From Adonisia turfae CCMR0081 (GTDB lineage Bacteria > Cyanobacteriota > Cyanobacteriia > Phormidesmidales > Phormidesmidaceae), in NCBI RefSeq assembly GCF_011009555.1, contig NZ_QXHD01000003.1, forward strand, positions 395,846 to 457,648: 61,803 nucleotides of DNA, read 5' to 3'. The notes under the pieces are model-generated. The model was given only the letters and a program-made list of their open reading frames with translations. It made no database searches and was not told where the DNA came from. Of this stretch, positions 51,641 through 60,359 are shown piece after piece. Numbering within the stretch: position 1 is the stretch's first letter; each line of letters starts with the position of its first letter. Both the position numbers and the translations under genes were made by a program.

Positions 51641-52198
51641 TTAAGCCCCCTTTTGTTCAACGCCGAAACCTACTAAGCCCAATGTTTCCAGGGGTTGACC
51701 TGTCGGTGGTCGCAGGTAGTTGAGAATGCGTCGAATCCGAGTTTGGGGATTGATTAGGGTAATGGAGTCGACTGAAACCACCCGAGTGTAATTGGTGGTC
51801 ATCAACAGTTCGTTTGTGTTGGTGTCGAACCGAAAGTGGGAGATGATAGGACGGGCTTCTTCATAGGCGCGATCGCGAAGATAGTCGCCCTCTAAAATAT
51901 GACCAGTTTCCGTGTGGGTGACAAAGAGCAAATTCAGACTTTGAGAAACCTTTTCGCCTTTTTCCGACACCGTATTAAAAGCAAGGCGAAAGCCCGGTAA
52001 CGCATCTAGATCCTTAACGTCACTGTAGGCATTGTCAGACAGCACCTTAGTCTTAATCTCTGACGTGATTGGCGATACTTGAAAGTCAGTGTGGGAACGC
52101 TCTACTTCGTTTTGAGTGAGATAGTGATAAGTACGCTCTGTGGACCAACTACCAACACAGTGGTCAAAAAATGTATGAAAAACTGAGCGAAGCTCCAT
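51641..52198 (-). CDS. CpeS/CpcS-family phycobiliprotein lyase
   Basis: The 185-residue protein fits the CpeS/CpcS bilin lyase family (FFDHCVGSWSTERTYHYLTQ at the start, LLMTTNYTRVVSVDSITLIN and RIRRILNYLRPP at the end). These lipocalin-like proteins attach phycocyanobilin to Cys84-type sites of phycobiliproteins. It is divergent from cpcT, another bilin lyase gene, with 214 bp between them, which supports the call. Identity within the family (CpcS, CpcU, CpeU) is not settled. Confidence 0.7.
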   Translation of the reverse strand: MELRSVFHTFFDHCVGSWSTERTYHYLTQNEVERSHTDFQVSPITSEIKTKVLSDNAYSDVKDLDALPGFRLAFNTVSEKGEKVSQSLNLLFVTHTETGHILEGDYLRDRAYEEARPIISHFRFDTNTNELLMTTNYTRVVSVDSITLINPQTRIRRILNYLRPPTGQPLETLGLVGFGVEQKGA

Positions 52199-52412
52199 GG
52201 GGTTGCTCTTAAGAGGATTTTATCTTTTCATAATAAATGGCAAAGTCGAATCAATGCTTAGCCTGAGAGAATCCTTATGCTTGGTAGTCTGGATGTTCTC
52301 TGGATGTCATACGTCATCTGACCAGAAAACTGAGCCATGGGTATGTGACTTGTCTCTGTTGTCCGTGCTGACGCCTCTTCGTTAGAGAATTCAGCTACTA
52401 ATCCCTGCTTAT

Positions 52413-53003
52413 ATGTCTCACCCAACCGATATTTGTACCTTGCTCAAGTGGATGGCTGCTGATTTTAGTAACCAGGCCCAAGCAATTGAAAATCCTCCCT
52501 TTTTTGCCCATATTCGGGTGTGTATGCGCCCGTTGCCATCAAACTTTTTGTCAGGGAATTGCTTGTATCTTGAGCAAGCATACGACTTCATGTTGGGGCA
52601 ACCTTACCGGGTGCGAGTGCTGCGTTTCCTACCGCAGGACGATCACATTTTGCTTGAAAATTATTCCTTCAAAGATCAGGAGGCTGTTATCGGGGCAGGG
52701 CGAGACCTGGTGAAATTGGCTACATTAACGGCGGACCAGCTTGAAAAAATGACAGGTTGTGACATGACTGTACGCTGGACCGGCCATAGCTTTATTGGTA
52801 AAGTCGTGCCAGGCAAAAATTGCATAGTCGTCCGCCAGGGCAAGACTAGCTATCTAGATAATGAATTTGAGATTACTGACGATAAGCTCATCAGCTACGA
52901 TCGAGGTCGTGACCCAGAGACCGATGAGTTACTGTGGGGCTCCATTGCCGGACCCTTTGAATTTGAGAAACGCCAGCGATTTGCTAATGAAGTAGTGGTT
53001 TAG
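52413..53003 (+). CDS. cpcT: Phycocyanobilin lyase CpcT (CpeT/CpcT family)
   Basis: The 196-residue protein contains the family core WMAADFSNQAQAIENPPFFA, HIRVCMRPLP, LYLEQAYDFM and YLDNEFEITDDKLISYDRGR. CpcT attaches phycocyanobilin to Cys153 of the phycocyanin beta subunit. The length and near-complete match to family blocks make the call strong. The spacer to the CpeS-like gene should hold both promoters. Confidence 0.93.
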   Translation: MSHPTDICTLLKWMAADFSNQAQAIENPPFFAHIRVCMRPLPSNFLSGNCLYLEQAYDFMLGQPYRVRVLRFLPQDDHILLENYSFKDQEAVIGAGRDLVKLATLTADQLEKMTGCDMTVRWTGHSFIGKVVPGKNCIVVRQGKTSYLDNEFEITDDKLISYDRGRDPETDELLWGSIAGPFEFEKRQRFANEVVV

Positions 53004-53015
53004 GAAGAGGTCGCC

Positions 53016-53270
53016 CTACTTCACTGTAGTGGGTTGTTTAGCCAAGATAAATTCCAGAAAAGCGTAGGTTGTAGCCGTGTCAAATCGATAGGTTTTGCCT
53101 TCATAGTCCACAATGTATTCACCCTCAATTTCACCACAGGCCGTACAGGTAAATGCTTTGGAGGACAGAGCATCCACGCTGAGATCGCGAATACGTTTGG
53201 TGAGCCATTGGTTGAACTGGCTAAAGACCGGGGATTCTAGGCTAGCTTGACGCTGGGCTGCATTGTCCAT
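53016..53270 (-). CDS. Small hypothetical protein
   Basis: The 84-residue protein (MDNAAQRQASLESPVFSQFN, then AFTCTACGEIEGEYIVDYEG) contains a single C-x2-C pair and no second pair, so a full zinc ribbon is unlikely. No family is recognised. The ATG at 53270 is chosen; an in-frame ATG at 53300 would add ten residues. It ends 13 bp from the convergent cpcT stop. Confidence 0.6.
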   Translation of the reverse strand: MDNAAQRQASLESPVFSQFNQWLTKRIRDLSVDALSSKAFTCTACGEIEGEYIVDYEGKTYRFDTATTYAFLEFILAKQPTTVK

Positions 53271-53330
53271 GATAGATGTTCTTTGAGAGGGCACTGTCAT
53301 TATGACTGGTGAAGCCTACCCAGTATCGAT

Positions 53331-53783
53331 TTAATGCATTGCATCGACAAAGTCAGCATGTTGATCACGGGGGATAGGCCAGTCTTCGTTTTCACCGCCG
53401 ATGTAGACGCGTTTGATCGCGATATAGTCTTTGTTGAACTGCTTTAGCGTATTGATCAACACATCCACGGCAATGGCATCCGTGGTGCCAAGATCAAACC
53501 AGCAGCGAGCCCAGGTGCCTTCGAATTGGACTTCAGACATATTGTGCATAACCGACATTAGGCTGTTTTCAGCACCATCGTTGTCGTAGTCCATGTAGCT
53601 GATTTCGTGGCCACCATCTTGAACTTGCAAGTTTTCAGCATTAAAGCCACCTAATTTGCCCAGGAAAAACCATGAGTCAAAAATTTCTTCGATATACTGT
53701 TGTTCCATGGCGGAGGGAACATTGTCGAGCTCTAGCCAAATCCACAAATTGAAGAAGTCGCACTCGCGAAAGCGAATTTCCAT
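53331..53783 (-). CDS. DUF3531 family protein
   Basis: The 150-residue protein (MEIRFRECDFFNLWIWLELD, FDSWFFLGKLGGFNAENLQV) matches the cyanobacterial/plastid DUF3531 family, of unknown function. It is soluble and acidic with no signal. The 94-aa or 84-aa gene follows 60 bp downstream on the same strand, possibly in one transcript. Confidence 0.87.
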   Translation of the reverse strand: MEIRFRECDFFNLWIWLELDNVPSAMEQQYIEEIFDSWFFLGKLGGFNAENLQVQDGGHEISYMDYDNDGAENSLMSVMHNMSEVQFEGTWARCWFDLGTTDAIAVDVLINTLKQFNKDYIAIKRVYIGGENEDWPIPRDQHADFVDAMH

Positions 53784-53906
53784 AGCGTCAGTTTCATGAT
53801 TCTAGGTATATAGAATAGCAAGCTCTTTGAACCTCTACGTTTTTCCTAAATCCCTGCGAGGGGGAAACATTGGCTATAGTGTGAGATGGCCTTTCTTGTT
53901 GCCCTA

Positions 53907-54557
53907 ATGCTCACCCTTGATAATGTTTCCTACCATCCGGCGGCTAGTGTAGCGCCTATTCTGAAGCATATTTCATTTACTCTAGAACCCCAAAAAATGG
54001 GGCTGATCGTGGGGCCAAGTGGTTCGGGAAAGAGCACGTTATTGGAAATTTTAGCGGGATTGGTGTCTCCGTCTAAGGGCACGCTGCATTGGCGCAATCA
54101 GGAACTTCAGCCGGAAACACTGCAACAGTTGGCCGGTTTAGTGTTTCAGTTTCCAGAGCGTCATTTTTGTGGGCACACCATCCTGGAAGAGTTGCGCATT
54201 GGTCATCCTGAACTCGGGTCTGAACCCGTTGCCAAGACCCTGGATTCAGTCGGTCTTGGTGAAATTGGGTTGCAGACTGCGCCCCATGCCCTCAGCGGTG
54301 GTCAGCAGCGTCGTTTGGCTTTAGCTGTACAGCTGATTCGACAGCCCTATTTGCTGTTGCTGGATGAGCCAACGGCTGGGCTGGATTGGTCGATGAAACA
54401 GCAACTCATTGGCTTACTGGCAGAGCTCAAAAAAAACTGGAGTTTGCTGGTGGTGTCCCACGATGCTAGTGATTTAGCCCATTTGGCAGATTACTGCTGG
54501 TCATTGCACAATGGAGAGCTGGTTAATCAGCCATTAGAGGCGGCTCCAGTTGCGTGA
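53907..54557 (+). CDS. ABC transporter ATP-binding protein, ECF-like
   Basis: The 216-residue ATPase has Walker A GLIVGPSGSGKSTLLEILAG, Q-loop LVFQFPERHFCG, signature LSGGQQRRLALAVQLI, Walker B LLLLDEPTAGLDWS and H-loop LLVVSHDASDL. The FQFPE Q-loop is typical of energy-coupling-factor ATPases for vitamins or metals. No transmembrane partner is adjacent. ATG 53907 (MLTLDNVSYHP) fits the fold better than ATG 53886, which adds seven residues. Confidence 0.87.
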   Translation: MLTLDNVSYHPAASVAPILKHISFTLEPQKMGLIVGPSGSGKSTLLEILAGLVSPSKGTLHWRNQELQPETLQQLAGLVFQFPERHFCGHTILEELRIGHPELGSEPVAKTLDSVGLGEIGLQTAPHALSGGQQRRLALAVQLIRQPYLLLLDEPTAGLDWSMKQQLIGLLAELKKNWSLLVVSHDASDLAHLADYCWSLHNGELVNQPLEAAPVA

Positions 54558-54586
54558 GTCGTTGGGTTGGGTAAACCCAATAAATT

Positions 54587-54613
54587 AGGGGAATCAGGGG
54601 AATCAGGGGAATC
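54587..54613 (+). repeat. 9-bp tandem repeat aggggaatc x3
   Basis: Three perfect aggggaatc units lie six bases before the rsmG ATG. Each unit contains agggg, a Shine-Dalgarno-like sequence, so translation initiation may be affected by copy number. A final ctagg precedes the ATG. Confidence 0.85.
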
Positions 54614-54618
54614 TAGGA

Positions 54619-55371
54619 ATGACGGAAACCGTAGCCACATTACCCGGCAACGATAAGATATGGCAGGAAACATTGCAGTGGCAGCCCTCTGAGGCACAGC
54701 AGGCCTTGTTTGATCAGTTATATCGAGGCGTTGTTGAGGGTAATCGTCAGGTGAACCTGACGCGAATTACTGAGCCGGACGAGTTTTGGGAAAAACACTT
54801 GTGGGATTCCCTCAGCGCTTTGGCCCCGTGGTATGAGCCTGAAAAGCCGGACTGGTTGCCGACCGTAAAGCGGATAATTGACATTGGTACGGGGGGCGGA
54901 TTTCCTGGAGTGCCGGTTGCGATCGCACGTCCCCGATGGCAAGTCACCCTTCTAGACTCCACCCGCAAAAAAATTGCCTTCCTGCAAACTTTGTGTGAGC
55001 AACTGGGGTTAACTAATACAGCCTTTTTGACCGAGCGAGCAGAAACGGTGGGACGGGATCCGCATCATCGTGCCCAGTACGATTTGGCAATGGTGCGAGC
55101 AGTTGGTCCAGCCTCTACCTGTGCAGAATATGCGTTGCCGCTGCTCAAAAAAAGTGGGTTTGCCGTCCTATTTCGTGGTCAGTGGACTGCCGAAGAAGAG
55201 GAACTATTCATGGGAGCTTTGGACACCCTTGGTGGTGAGCTAGTAGCCATTTGTCCATGGGAAACACCGCTTACCCAAGGGCTGAGGCATTGCCTGTATA
55301 TAAAAAAGGTTGAAAAGACCGATAAAGACTTTCCAAGACAGGTAGGAATGCCTGCAAAACAGCCGCTATAG
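54619..55371 (+). CDS. rsmG: 16S rRNA (guanine527-N7)-methyltransferase
   Basis: The 250-residue Rossmann methyltransferase has NLTRITEPDEFWEKHLWDSL, the SAM-binding IIDIGTGGGFPGVPVAIARP and TLLDSTRKKIAFLQTLCEQL. It methylates G527 of 16S rRNA with SAM; loss gives low-level streptomycin resistance in other bacteria. The C-terminal 20 residues extend past the usual end. It follows the ECF-like ATPase gene by 61 bp. Confidence 0.95.
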   Translation: MTETVATLPGNDKIWQETLQWQPSEAQQALFDQLYRGVVEGNRQVNLTRITEPDEFWEKHLWDSLSALAPWYEPEKPDWLPTVKRIIDIGTGGGFPGVPVAIARPRWQVTLLDSTRKKIAFLQTLCEQLGLTNTAFLTERAETVGRDPHHRAQYDLAMVRAVGPASTCAEYALPLLKKSGFAVLFRGQWTAEEEELFMGALDTLGGELVAICPWETPLTQGLRHCLYIKKVEKTDKDFPRQVGMPAKQPL

Positions 55372-55453
55372 GCCTTCAATCTGTCCACCCTATAGCTCTC
55401 TCTCCAGTATGACTAGGTAAAGACAGGTTCAGGGCAACATGCCCACTGCCTAT

Positions 55454-56215
55454 CTACTTACCAATTGCTTTGACCACAAGAATGCCGCCAAAGTACAAAA
55501 ATAGAACCGCTCCGGCTAATAGGCTTTGAGTAATGGGGTCAGTTGAGGGGGTCAGAACCGCCCCAAGCACTACGGCCCCCAACAAAACAGCACGCCAACC
55601 CTTGAGCATAGTTGCAGAGTTGACAATTCCTAAGACTCCCAACATGAATTGGATTACGGGTATCTGGAAAGCTAAGCCAGTACTAAAGAGCAACAGCAGC
55701 ACAAACTCAAAGTAACGGTCGATGGACCACAGCTGTTCAACAACGCCCTCGCCGTAGTTAATAAAGAAGTTTAGAGCGGCAGGAATTAGAGCAATGTAGG
55801 CAAAAAAGATGCCGACGACAAAAAGAACGCTAGAGCCTAGAACGATAGGACCTACCAGCCGCCGTTCTCGCCGGGTCAGTCCAGGTAGGACAAATAGGGC
55901 AATTTGATAAAGGATAAAGGGACTAGCAACTAAAATGCCGCTGTAGCCAGCTACCTTAATGGAGACAAAGAAGTACTCACCGGGGGAAAGCTGTAGAAAT
56001 TTAGCTCCCTGGGCGGGAATCTCTAGAAGTTCGACAATGCGGTTAACAACACAAAAACAGCCGATAACACCGATCAAAACACTGATCAACGAATAAAAAA
56101 TGCGCATCCGCAGCTCTTCGAGGTGGTCGAAGAGGGACATTTCTACCTCGTCAGGCATTTCGTCGAGGTGGTCAATCTGCTCAGTGGGCTCTACCGTCTC
56201 TAGGTTGGACGTCAT
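55454..56215 (-). CDS. tatC: Twin-arginine translocase subunit TatC
   Basis: The 253-residue protein has six membrane helices and TatC signatures: [40 protein letters not shown] and [16 protein letters not shown] (seen as [19 protein letters not shown]). TatC recognises the twin-arginine signal of folded proteins in plasma and thylakoid membranes. The Asp/Glu-rich N-terminal tail of about 25 residues is long. No tatA gene is adjacent. Confidence 0.95.
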   Translation of the reverse strand: MTSNLETVEPTEQIDHLDEMPDEVEMSLFDHLEELRMRIFYSLISVLIGVIGCFCVVNRIVELLEIPAQGAKFLQLSPGEYFFVSIKVAGYSGILVASPFILYQIALFVLPGLTRRERRLVGPIVLGSSVLFVVGIFFAYIALIPAALNFFINYGEGVVEQLWSIDRYFEFVLLLLFSTGLAFQIPVIQFMLGVLGIVNSATMLKGWRAVLLGAVVLGAVLTPSTDPITQSLLAGAVLFLYFGGILVVKAIGK

Positions 56216-56323
56216 GGGCTACAGTGCCAGTACTTTATGTAGATTGTTTTCTATTGTATCGCTGTGCTTGTACTGCGTCTGTGGGAATCCCCCGTGGAAG
56301 CTAACCGACAGAGGGTTGCTACG

Positions 56324-57604
56324 TTATTCTGCTGCGACCTCAAAGGTTAAGAACTCTGCGCCCCCCGGATTCCCAGCGGGTTTGGGCTCGCTACCGTTGG
56401 CAGAGATGAGGGCTGCACCAGCATTGCCGACATTCATCGTAATGGATGTTTGGCCTTCCCACGTTTCGCTAGTGCCAGGATCCATCAGTCCTTCAAAAGC
56501 AAGTTCGCCATCAACCACAATGCTCATCCAAGAAGGGCCTGCTTCAGTGATTTCTACCTGGAGATTAACTGGGGCATCACTCGTTGCAGGTTCGGGATCT
56601 GGCTCGGAGTCTGGCACAGCTTCAATTTCGGGAGCGGTCTGGGCGATAATTTCTGGCTCAGTGGTGGTTGTTTCAGCTGTTTCCGGCTGTTGGTTAGAAC
56701 CACCGCCAATGATTCTGGGTCCAATGAGTGCGATCGCACCCACTAGCACCGCCGCACCGATCCCCAAGGGCAACCAGTTAACGCCAGAAGACGTAGTATC
56801 GTTGACCAGACTAGACGCTATGGGCTCAGCAGGCTCAACCGGCATAGCGCCCACTGATGCAAGCTCTTCTGGTGCAGAGGGAGATGGTGGAGGGGCTGCT
56901 TTCGATAGAGATGGATCTGTCTCTTCTGGAGTTGGAGTAAATGGAGAACTTTGCAGCGGTTTAGAGTCTTGAGCTTGAGTCGCAATTCCATCGCCTAGGG
57001 TATTGTGCTTGAGCCCCAATGATGCTAGCTCGCTGTCATCCATGGGACCGGGATCTAAGGGGCCGGGATCTAAGGTGAAATCCTTAGGGGGACTGGTGAC
57101 AGGAGGGGGACTGGTGACAGGCTGAGCAGGGGCAATTTCCTCGGCAGTGGCTTGTGCAGACGTCGCTTTTTCTGGCACCCCAAAACTTCCCATCACAGGA
57201 GTGGGCTCACTCTTAATCGGTAGAGCGCCTATCTCTGGGCTAGGCTCTTTGGCTGCTGGAATTGGTGGCTTTTGGTCGATGTTCTGATAAGACATATCGA
57301 CCTGGGCCGCTGGCCGAGGGACGGGCCGAGGGGTATTAGGGATGGAGTGAACTGGAAACTGCTTAGAAAAATTAGTTCCGTCTAACCCTAAGGCATCTGC
57401 ATAACGACGGATAAAGCCTTGAACAAAAATTGGCTGAGGTAAATCGGAGGTATCACCGGTTTCTACGGCTTTGAGCAATTGAGCACGGATGTAAGTCTGT
57501 AGGGAGATATCTTCCAAGGATTTTCCCTGCTCCTGGCGCTTTTCTTGCAGGTAAGCGCCAAGTTGACTCAGTTGCTGCTTTTGAACGGTGCTATAGCTAG
57601 TCAC
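56324..57604 (-). CDS. RodZ-like helix-turn-helix membrane protein
   Basis: The 426-residue protein has an N-terminal RodZ-type HTH (LGAYLQEKRQEQGKSLEDIS, AQLLKAVETGDTSDLPQPIF, VQGFIRRYADALGLD), a long Pro/Ser/Glu-rich linker and a membrane helix at about 274-295 (LPLGIGAAVLVGAIALIG). A C-terminal DUF4115-like beta domain follows (LQVEITEAGPSWMSIVVDGE). RodZ links MreB filaments to the envelope and controls cell shape. The order (HTH in cytosol, single span, outer domain) fits. The linker is longer than in E. coli RodZ. The start is GTG at 57604. Confidence 0.83.
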   Translation of the reverse strand: MTSYSTVQKQQLSQLGAYLQEKRQEQGKSLEDISLQTYIRAQLLKAVETGDTSDLPQPIFVQGFIRRYADALGLDGTNFSKQFPVHSIPNTPRPVPRPAAQVDMSYQNIDQKPPIPAAKEPSPEIGALPIKSEPTPVMGSFGVPEKATSAQATAEEIAPAQPVTSPPPVTSPPKDFTLDPGPLDPGPMDDSELASLGLKHNTLGDGIATQAQDSKPLQSSPFTPTPEETDPSLSKAAPPPSPSAPEELASVGAMPVEPAEPIASSLVNDTTSSGVNWLPLGIGAAVLVGAIALIGPRIIGGGSNQQPETAETTTTEPEIIAQTAPEIEAVPDSEPDPEPATSDAPVNLQVEITEAGPSWMSIVVDGELAFEGLMDPGTSETWEGQTSITMNVGNAGAALISANGSEPKPAGNPGGAEFLTFEVAAE

Positions 57605-57899
57605 GTTACTCTGCTAATTGTGATGAACGATGAGAGCCGATGCCTCAAATGAAGTGGACTATCCTAGGCCACAAGAGCCAGGCAGATTAACTGCACTAGC
57701 TAGGGTGCATTGTATCGGTGCAAGTACGAATGGGCTATAAAAATTGCGCATTTACACTAATGCATGATCCCAAGCGTTGGTTATCTAGGTGTCTGTCCCT
57801 ATTTATCTGACCTATTGTATGGTCAACCGTTCGAATCGCATAGGGTTGTCAATACGAATGTAGTCTGGATGAATGGAATCTAGACAAATGTAGTCTGGA

Positions 57900-60086
57900 C
57901 TACGGCGTAGCCTGTTGAGCAGTGTGCTGCGCCATTTGACGACTAATAGCCGGATTATACAGTCTTAAATAGTTCCAGTAGCCGCCAAACACAGCTTCCA
58001 CGTAGCCTTTGGTTTCAGGAAATGGAATGTTGTCCACAAAGACATCGGGGTCGCCATATCCTCTGGCAATCCAGTCGGCCACAGCGCCAGGGCCAGCGTT
58101 ATAGCTAGCCACAGCAAACATTGAATTATCGCTATATTCCCGATGGGTGTAGTCCAGGTACCAGGTGCCTAGTTTGATATTTTCACTAGGGGTTTTGAGT
58201 TGGGTATCCAGGTCGCTGTTATTTTCGCCGATTTGACTGACAATCCAATCAGCGGTGCTGGGGAGCACCTGCATCAGGCCAATGGCCCCGGCGACGGATT
58301 CGATGTTGGTCTCAAATCTAGATTCTTGGCGCATCAGGGCGGTGACCAGTAACGGGTTCAGCTGACGCTGCTGGGACCAGGCTTGAATCAGGTCAGAAAA
58401 CGGAAAGGGGTAAACCGTTTGCCAGTAGTTGGATGTATTCCTGAGCTGCTGATACTCGGTCTGTTCATCGGCCTGATTACGCCAGGCCAGACTGGTTAGC
58501 ATAAAGATACCGTCGAGGTTGTCGCCCACCCCCACCCGCATAACGCCGTCGGTGAACTGTTCTGCCACCGTTGGGTCCTGGACGTTTTCAAATTCAGTTT
58601 GCCAGAGGCTCCAGGCGGCGGCATCTTGCCCCAGGCGGTATAGCAGTTGCAATGTTTCTGAGCCGGCAGGCAGGGGCTCTCGTTGTTGGGGCAGGCTGAC
58701 TTCAGGGTTTAATGAACGGACGCTGTTAAAATCCCCCACATCCCAACCCAGCATGACGGCTGAACGCCAGGCAAAATAGGATTCTGGATATTGGGCTAGG
58801 GTGCGTTTATAGGCCTGTCGGGCCTGGTTATCTTGTCCTAATTTTTGAGCCCATTTCCCAGACCAGAAGCTGGCTTCAGCAGCCAGTTCACTTTGGGGGT
58901 TAGCCGTAATCAACTCTTCCGCCAGCTGACGGGCCGTGGCTGAGTCATTGGCTTTGGCGGCCTTATGGGCACGGCTGAGGCGTAATTCGGCAGCAGTTTC
59001 TGAGTCGCTGTACTGGCTGAGCACTGATGTGCGGGCGTCTTTGGCAGACGTAGGGCTATTCAGCTGGTCTAGAATGTTGGCTTTTTTGAGTAGTGCTTCG
59101 CCGGCTCGATCTGGGAAGGCTTTCATGGCCTGATCCAGCGGGGCAAGGGCTGCTTTATCGGGCAGAGAGTCTGCGAGCTTGATGAGTCCAAGACCGGTTT
59201 CAGGGGCATTGGGAAAGGTTTTGGCAAGCTTTTGATAGTTGGCGATCGCAACCACCCGTTTCTGAGCAATCTGAGCCCCCCGAGCTGCCCGATATAAGCT
59301 GGTAGGTGATGCAGGCGCTTTAGCATAGGCTTCTGAAGCCTTGGCATATTGCAGATTTTCCCAATAGCCAAACCCTACGGTTTGCCATTGTTCAGGTGTT
59401 AGTTCCTGGCCATATTCCTGTGTGAGTCGGTCAAGGCTGGCCTCATACTCCTCACGGTAGAGACCATGGGCTGCCACCAGCAGTAGCAAATCCTTGGACG
59501 TACCAGTTTTTAGCTTCTTTAGCGCTACCTCGACGGCTCGTGGGTGACTGGGGTGCTTTTCTAGCAATGCTTCCCACTCATTGGGATCCTGTTTACCCAG
59601 CTCATAGCGAGCCTCAGCCGTAGCACTGTGGGTGTCATAGTTACCCAAAAGCTCATTCCAACTAGTGGGCGACTCCCCTGTCAATAGCTGCGCCTGTCCT
59701 CGTTTTAGCAGCACGTAGGGAGTCAGGGCAGACTGCTTATTTTTTTCCAGCTCTCCCAGGGTAGATAGTGCTTCAGCCGCCTGCCCTTGATTCAATAAAT
59801 CCGTTGCCAGCAGATAGGTAGCCAGATAGGCATCACCATCTATCCCAGAGTCAATCACCTGCTGCAACATATCACGGCGCGTTTCCGCTGGCTGCAATGC
59901 CAGTTGAAACGTTTTGGCTGAGGCTGCCTGTTGCAGCTGGGCAGATTCTGTCGCTGGCTCAGTCGGCAACAATCGTTTCGTCGCCTGCCCAAAAAATACA
60001 ATTAGGGCTAAACTTGCTAGACTAACTCCCCCCAACAGCAACAGGGGTAATCGCTCTTTTCCAAAATCTATGAGACGTTTTCCCAT
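57900..60086 (-). CDS. Soluble lytic murein transglycosylase (Slt70-like)
   Basis: The 728-residue protein has an N-terminal membrane anchor or signal (LPLLLLGGVSLASLALIVFF). A TPR-like superhelix of about 520 residues follows, then a C-terminal SLT domain (ALMRQESRFETNIESVAGAI, GLMQVLPSTADWIVSQIG, FAVASYNAGPGAVADWIARG). The catalytic Glu in RQESRF is near residue 588. It cleaves the MurNAc-GlcNAc bond with formation of anhydroMurNAc, acting on the cell wall from the periplasm. The length fits Slt70-type enzymes of cyanobacteria. Confidence 0.93.
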   Translation of the reverse strand: MGKRLIDFGKERLPLLLLGGVSLASLALIVFFGQATKRLLPTEPATESAQLQQAASAKTFQLALQPAETRRDMLQQVIDSGIDGDAYLATYLLATDLLNQGQAAEALSTLGELEKNKQSALTPYVLLKRGQAQLLTGESPTSWNELLGNYDTHSATAEARYELGKQDPNEWEALLEKHPSHPRAVEVALKKLKTGTSKDLLLLVAAHGLYREEYEASLDRLTQEYGQELTPEQWQTVGFGYWENLQYAKASEAYAKAPASPTSLYRAARGAQIAQKRVVAIANYQKLAKTFPNAPETGLGLIKLADSLPDKAALAPLDQAMKAFPDRAGEALLKKANILDQLNSPTSAKDARTSVLSQYSDSETAAELRLSRAHKAAKANDSATARQLAEELITANPQSELAAEASFWSGKWAQKLGQDNQARQAYKRTLAQYPESYFAWRSAVMLGWDVGDFNSVRSLNPEVSLPQQREPLPAGSETLQLLYRLGQDAAAWSLWQTEFENVQDPTVAEQFTDGVMRVGVGDNLDGIFMLTSLAWRNQADEQTEYQQLRNTSNYWQTVYPFPFSDLIQAWSQQRQLNPLLVTALMRQESRFETNIESVAGAIGLMQVLPSTADWIVSQIGENNSDLDTQLKTPSENIKLGTWYLDYTHREYSDNSMFAVASYNAGPGAVADWIARGYGDPDVFVDNIPFPETKGYVEAVFGGYWNYLRLYNPAISRQMAQHTAQQATP

Positions 60087-60359
60087 GGTGGATCAGCTCA
60101 ATCAAAGGTACAGAAGACAGTCTAGAGAGTTCTTTGTAGCCAGGAACGGGAGTTTCTGGTAGAAGATACCCAAGGTTTTAAGGGGATACGGTTTAGAAAG
60201 TGCAAGGATGCGCTACCGTGCTCTCAAAGTGAACGAATATCGCCCCAAAATGTTCTATCTAAAAAACTATGAACATGATAGAGAGCCATATATGATATTC
60301 AGTCAATAAACACGCCGAAATCATTAGATACTAAGACGGGAATTAGCACTGAGATGGGA

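Noticed and set aside
52197..52385. 62-aa plus ORF between the two bilin lyase genes
   Set aside because: It fills the divergent promoter region, has no family resemblance and poor start context.
57760..57860. Possible tRNA because of gttcgaatc near 57829
   Set aside because: No matching acceptor or anticodon arm can be folded around the T-loop-like sequence.
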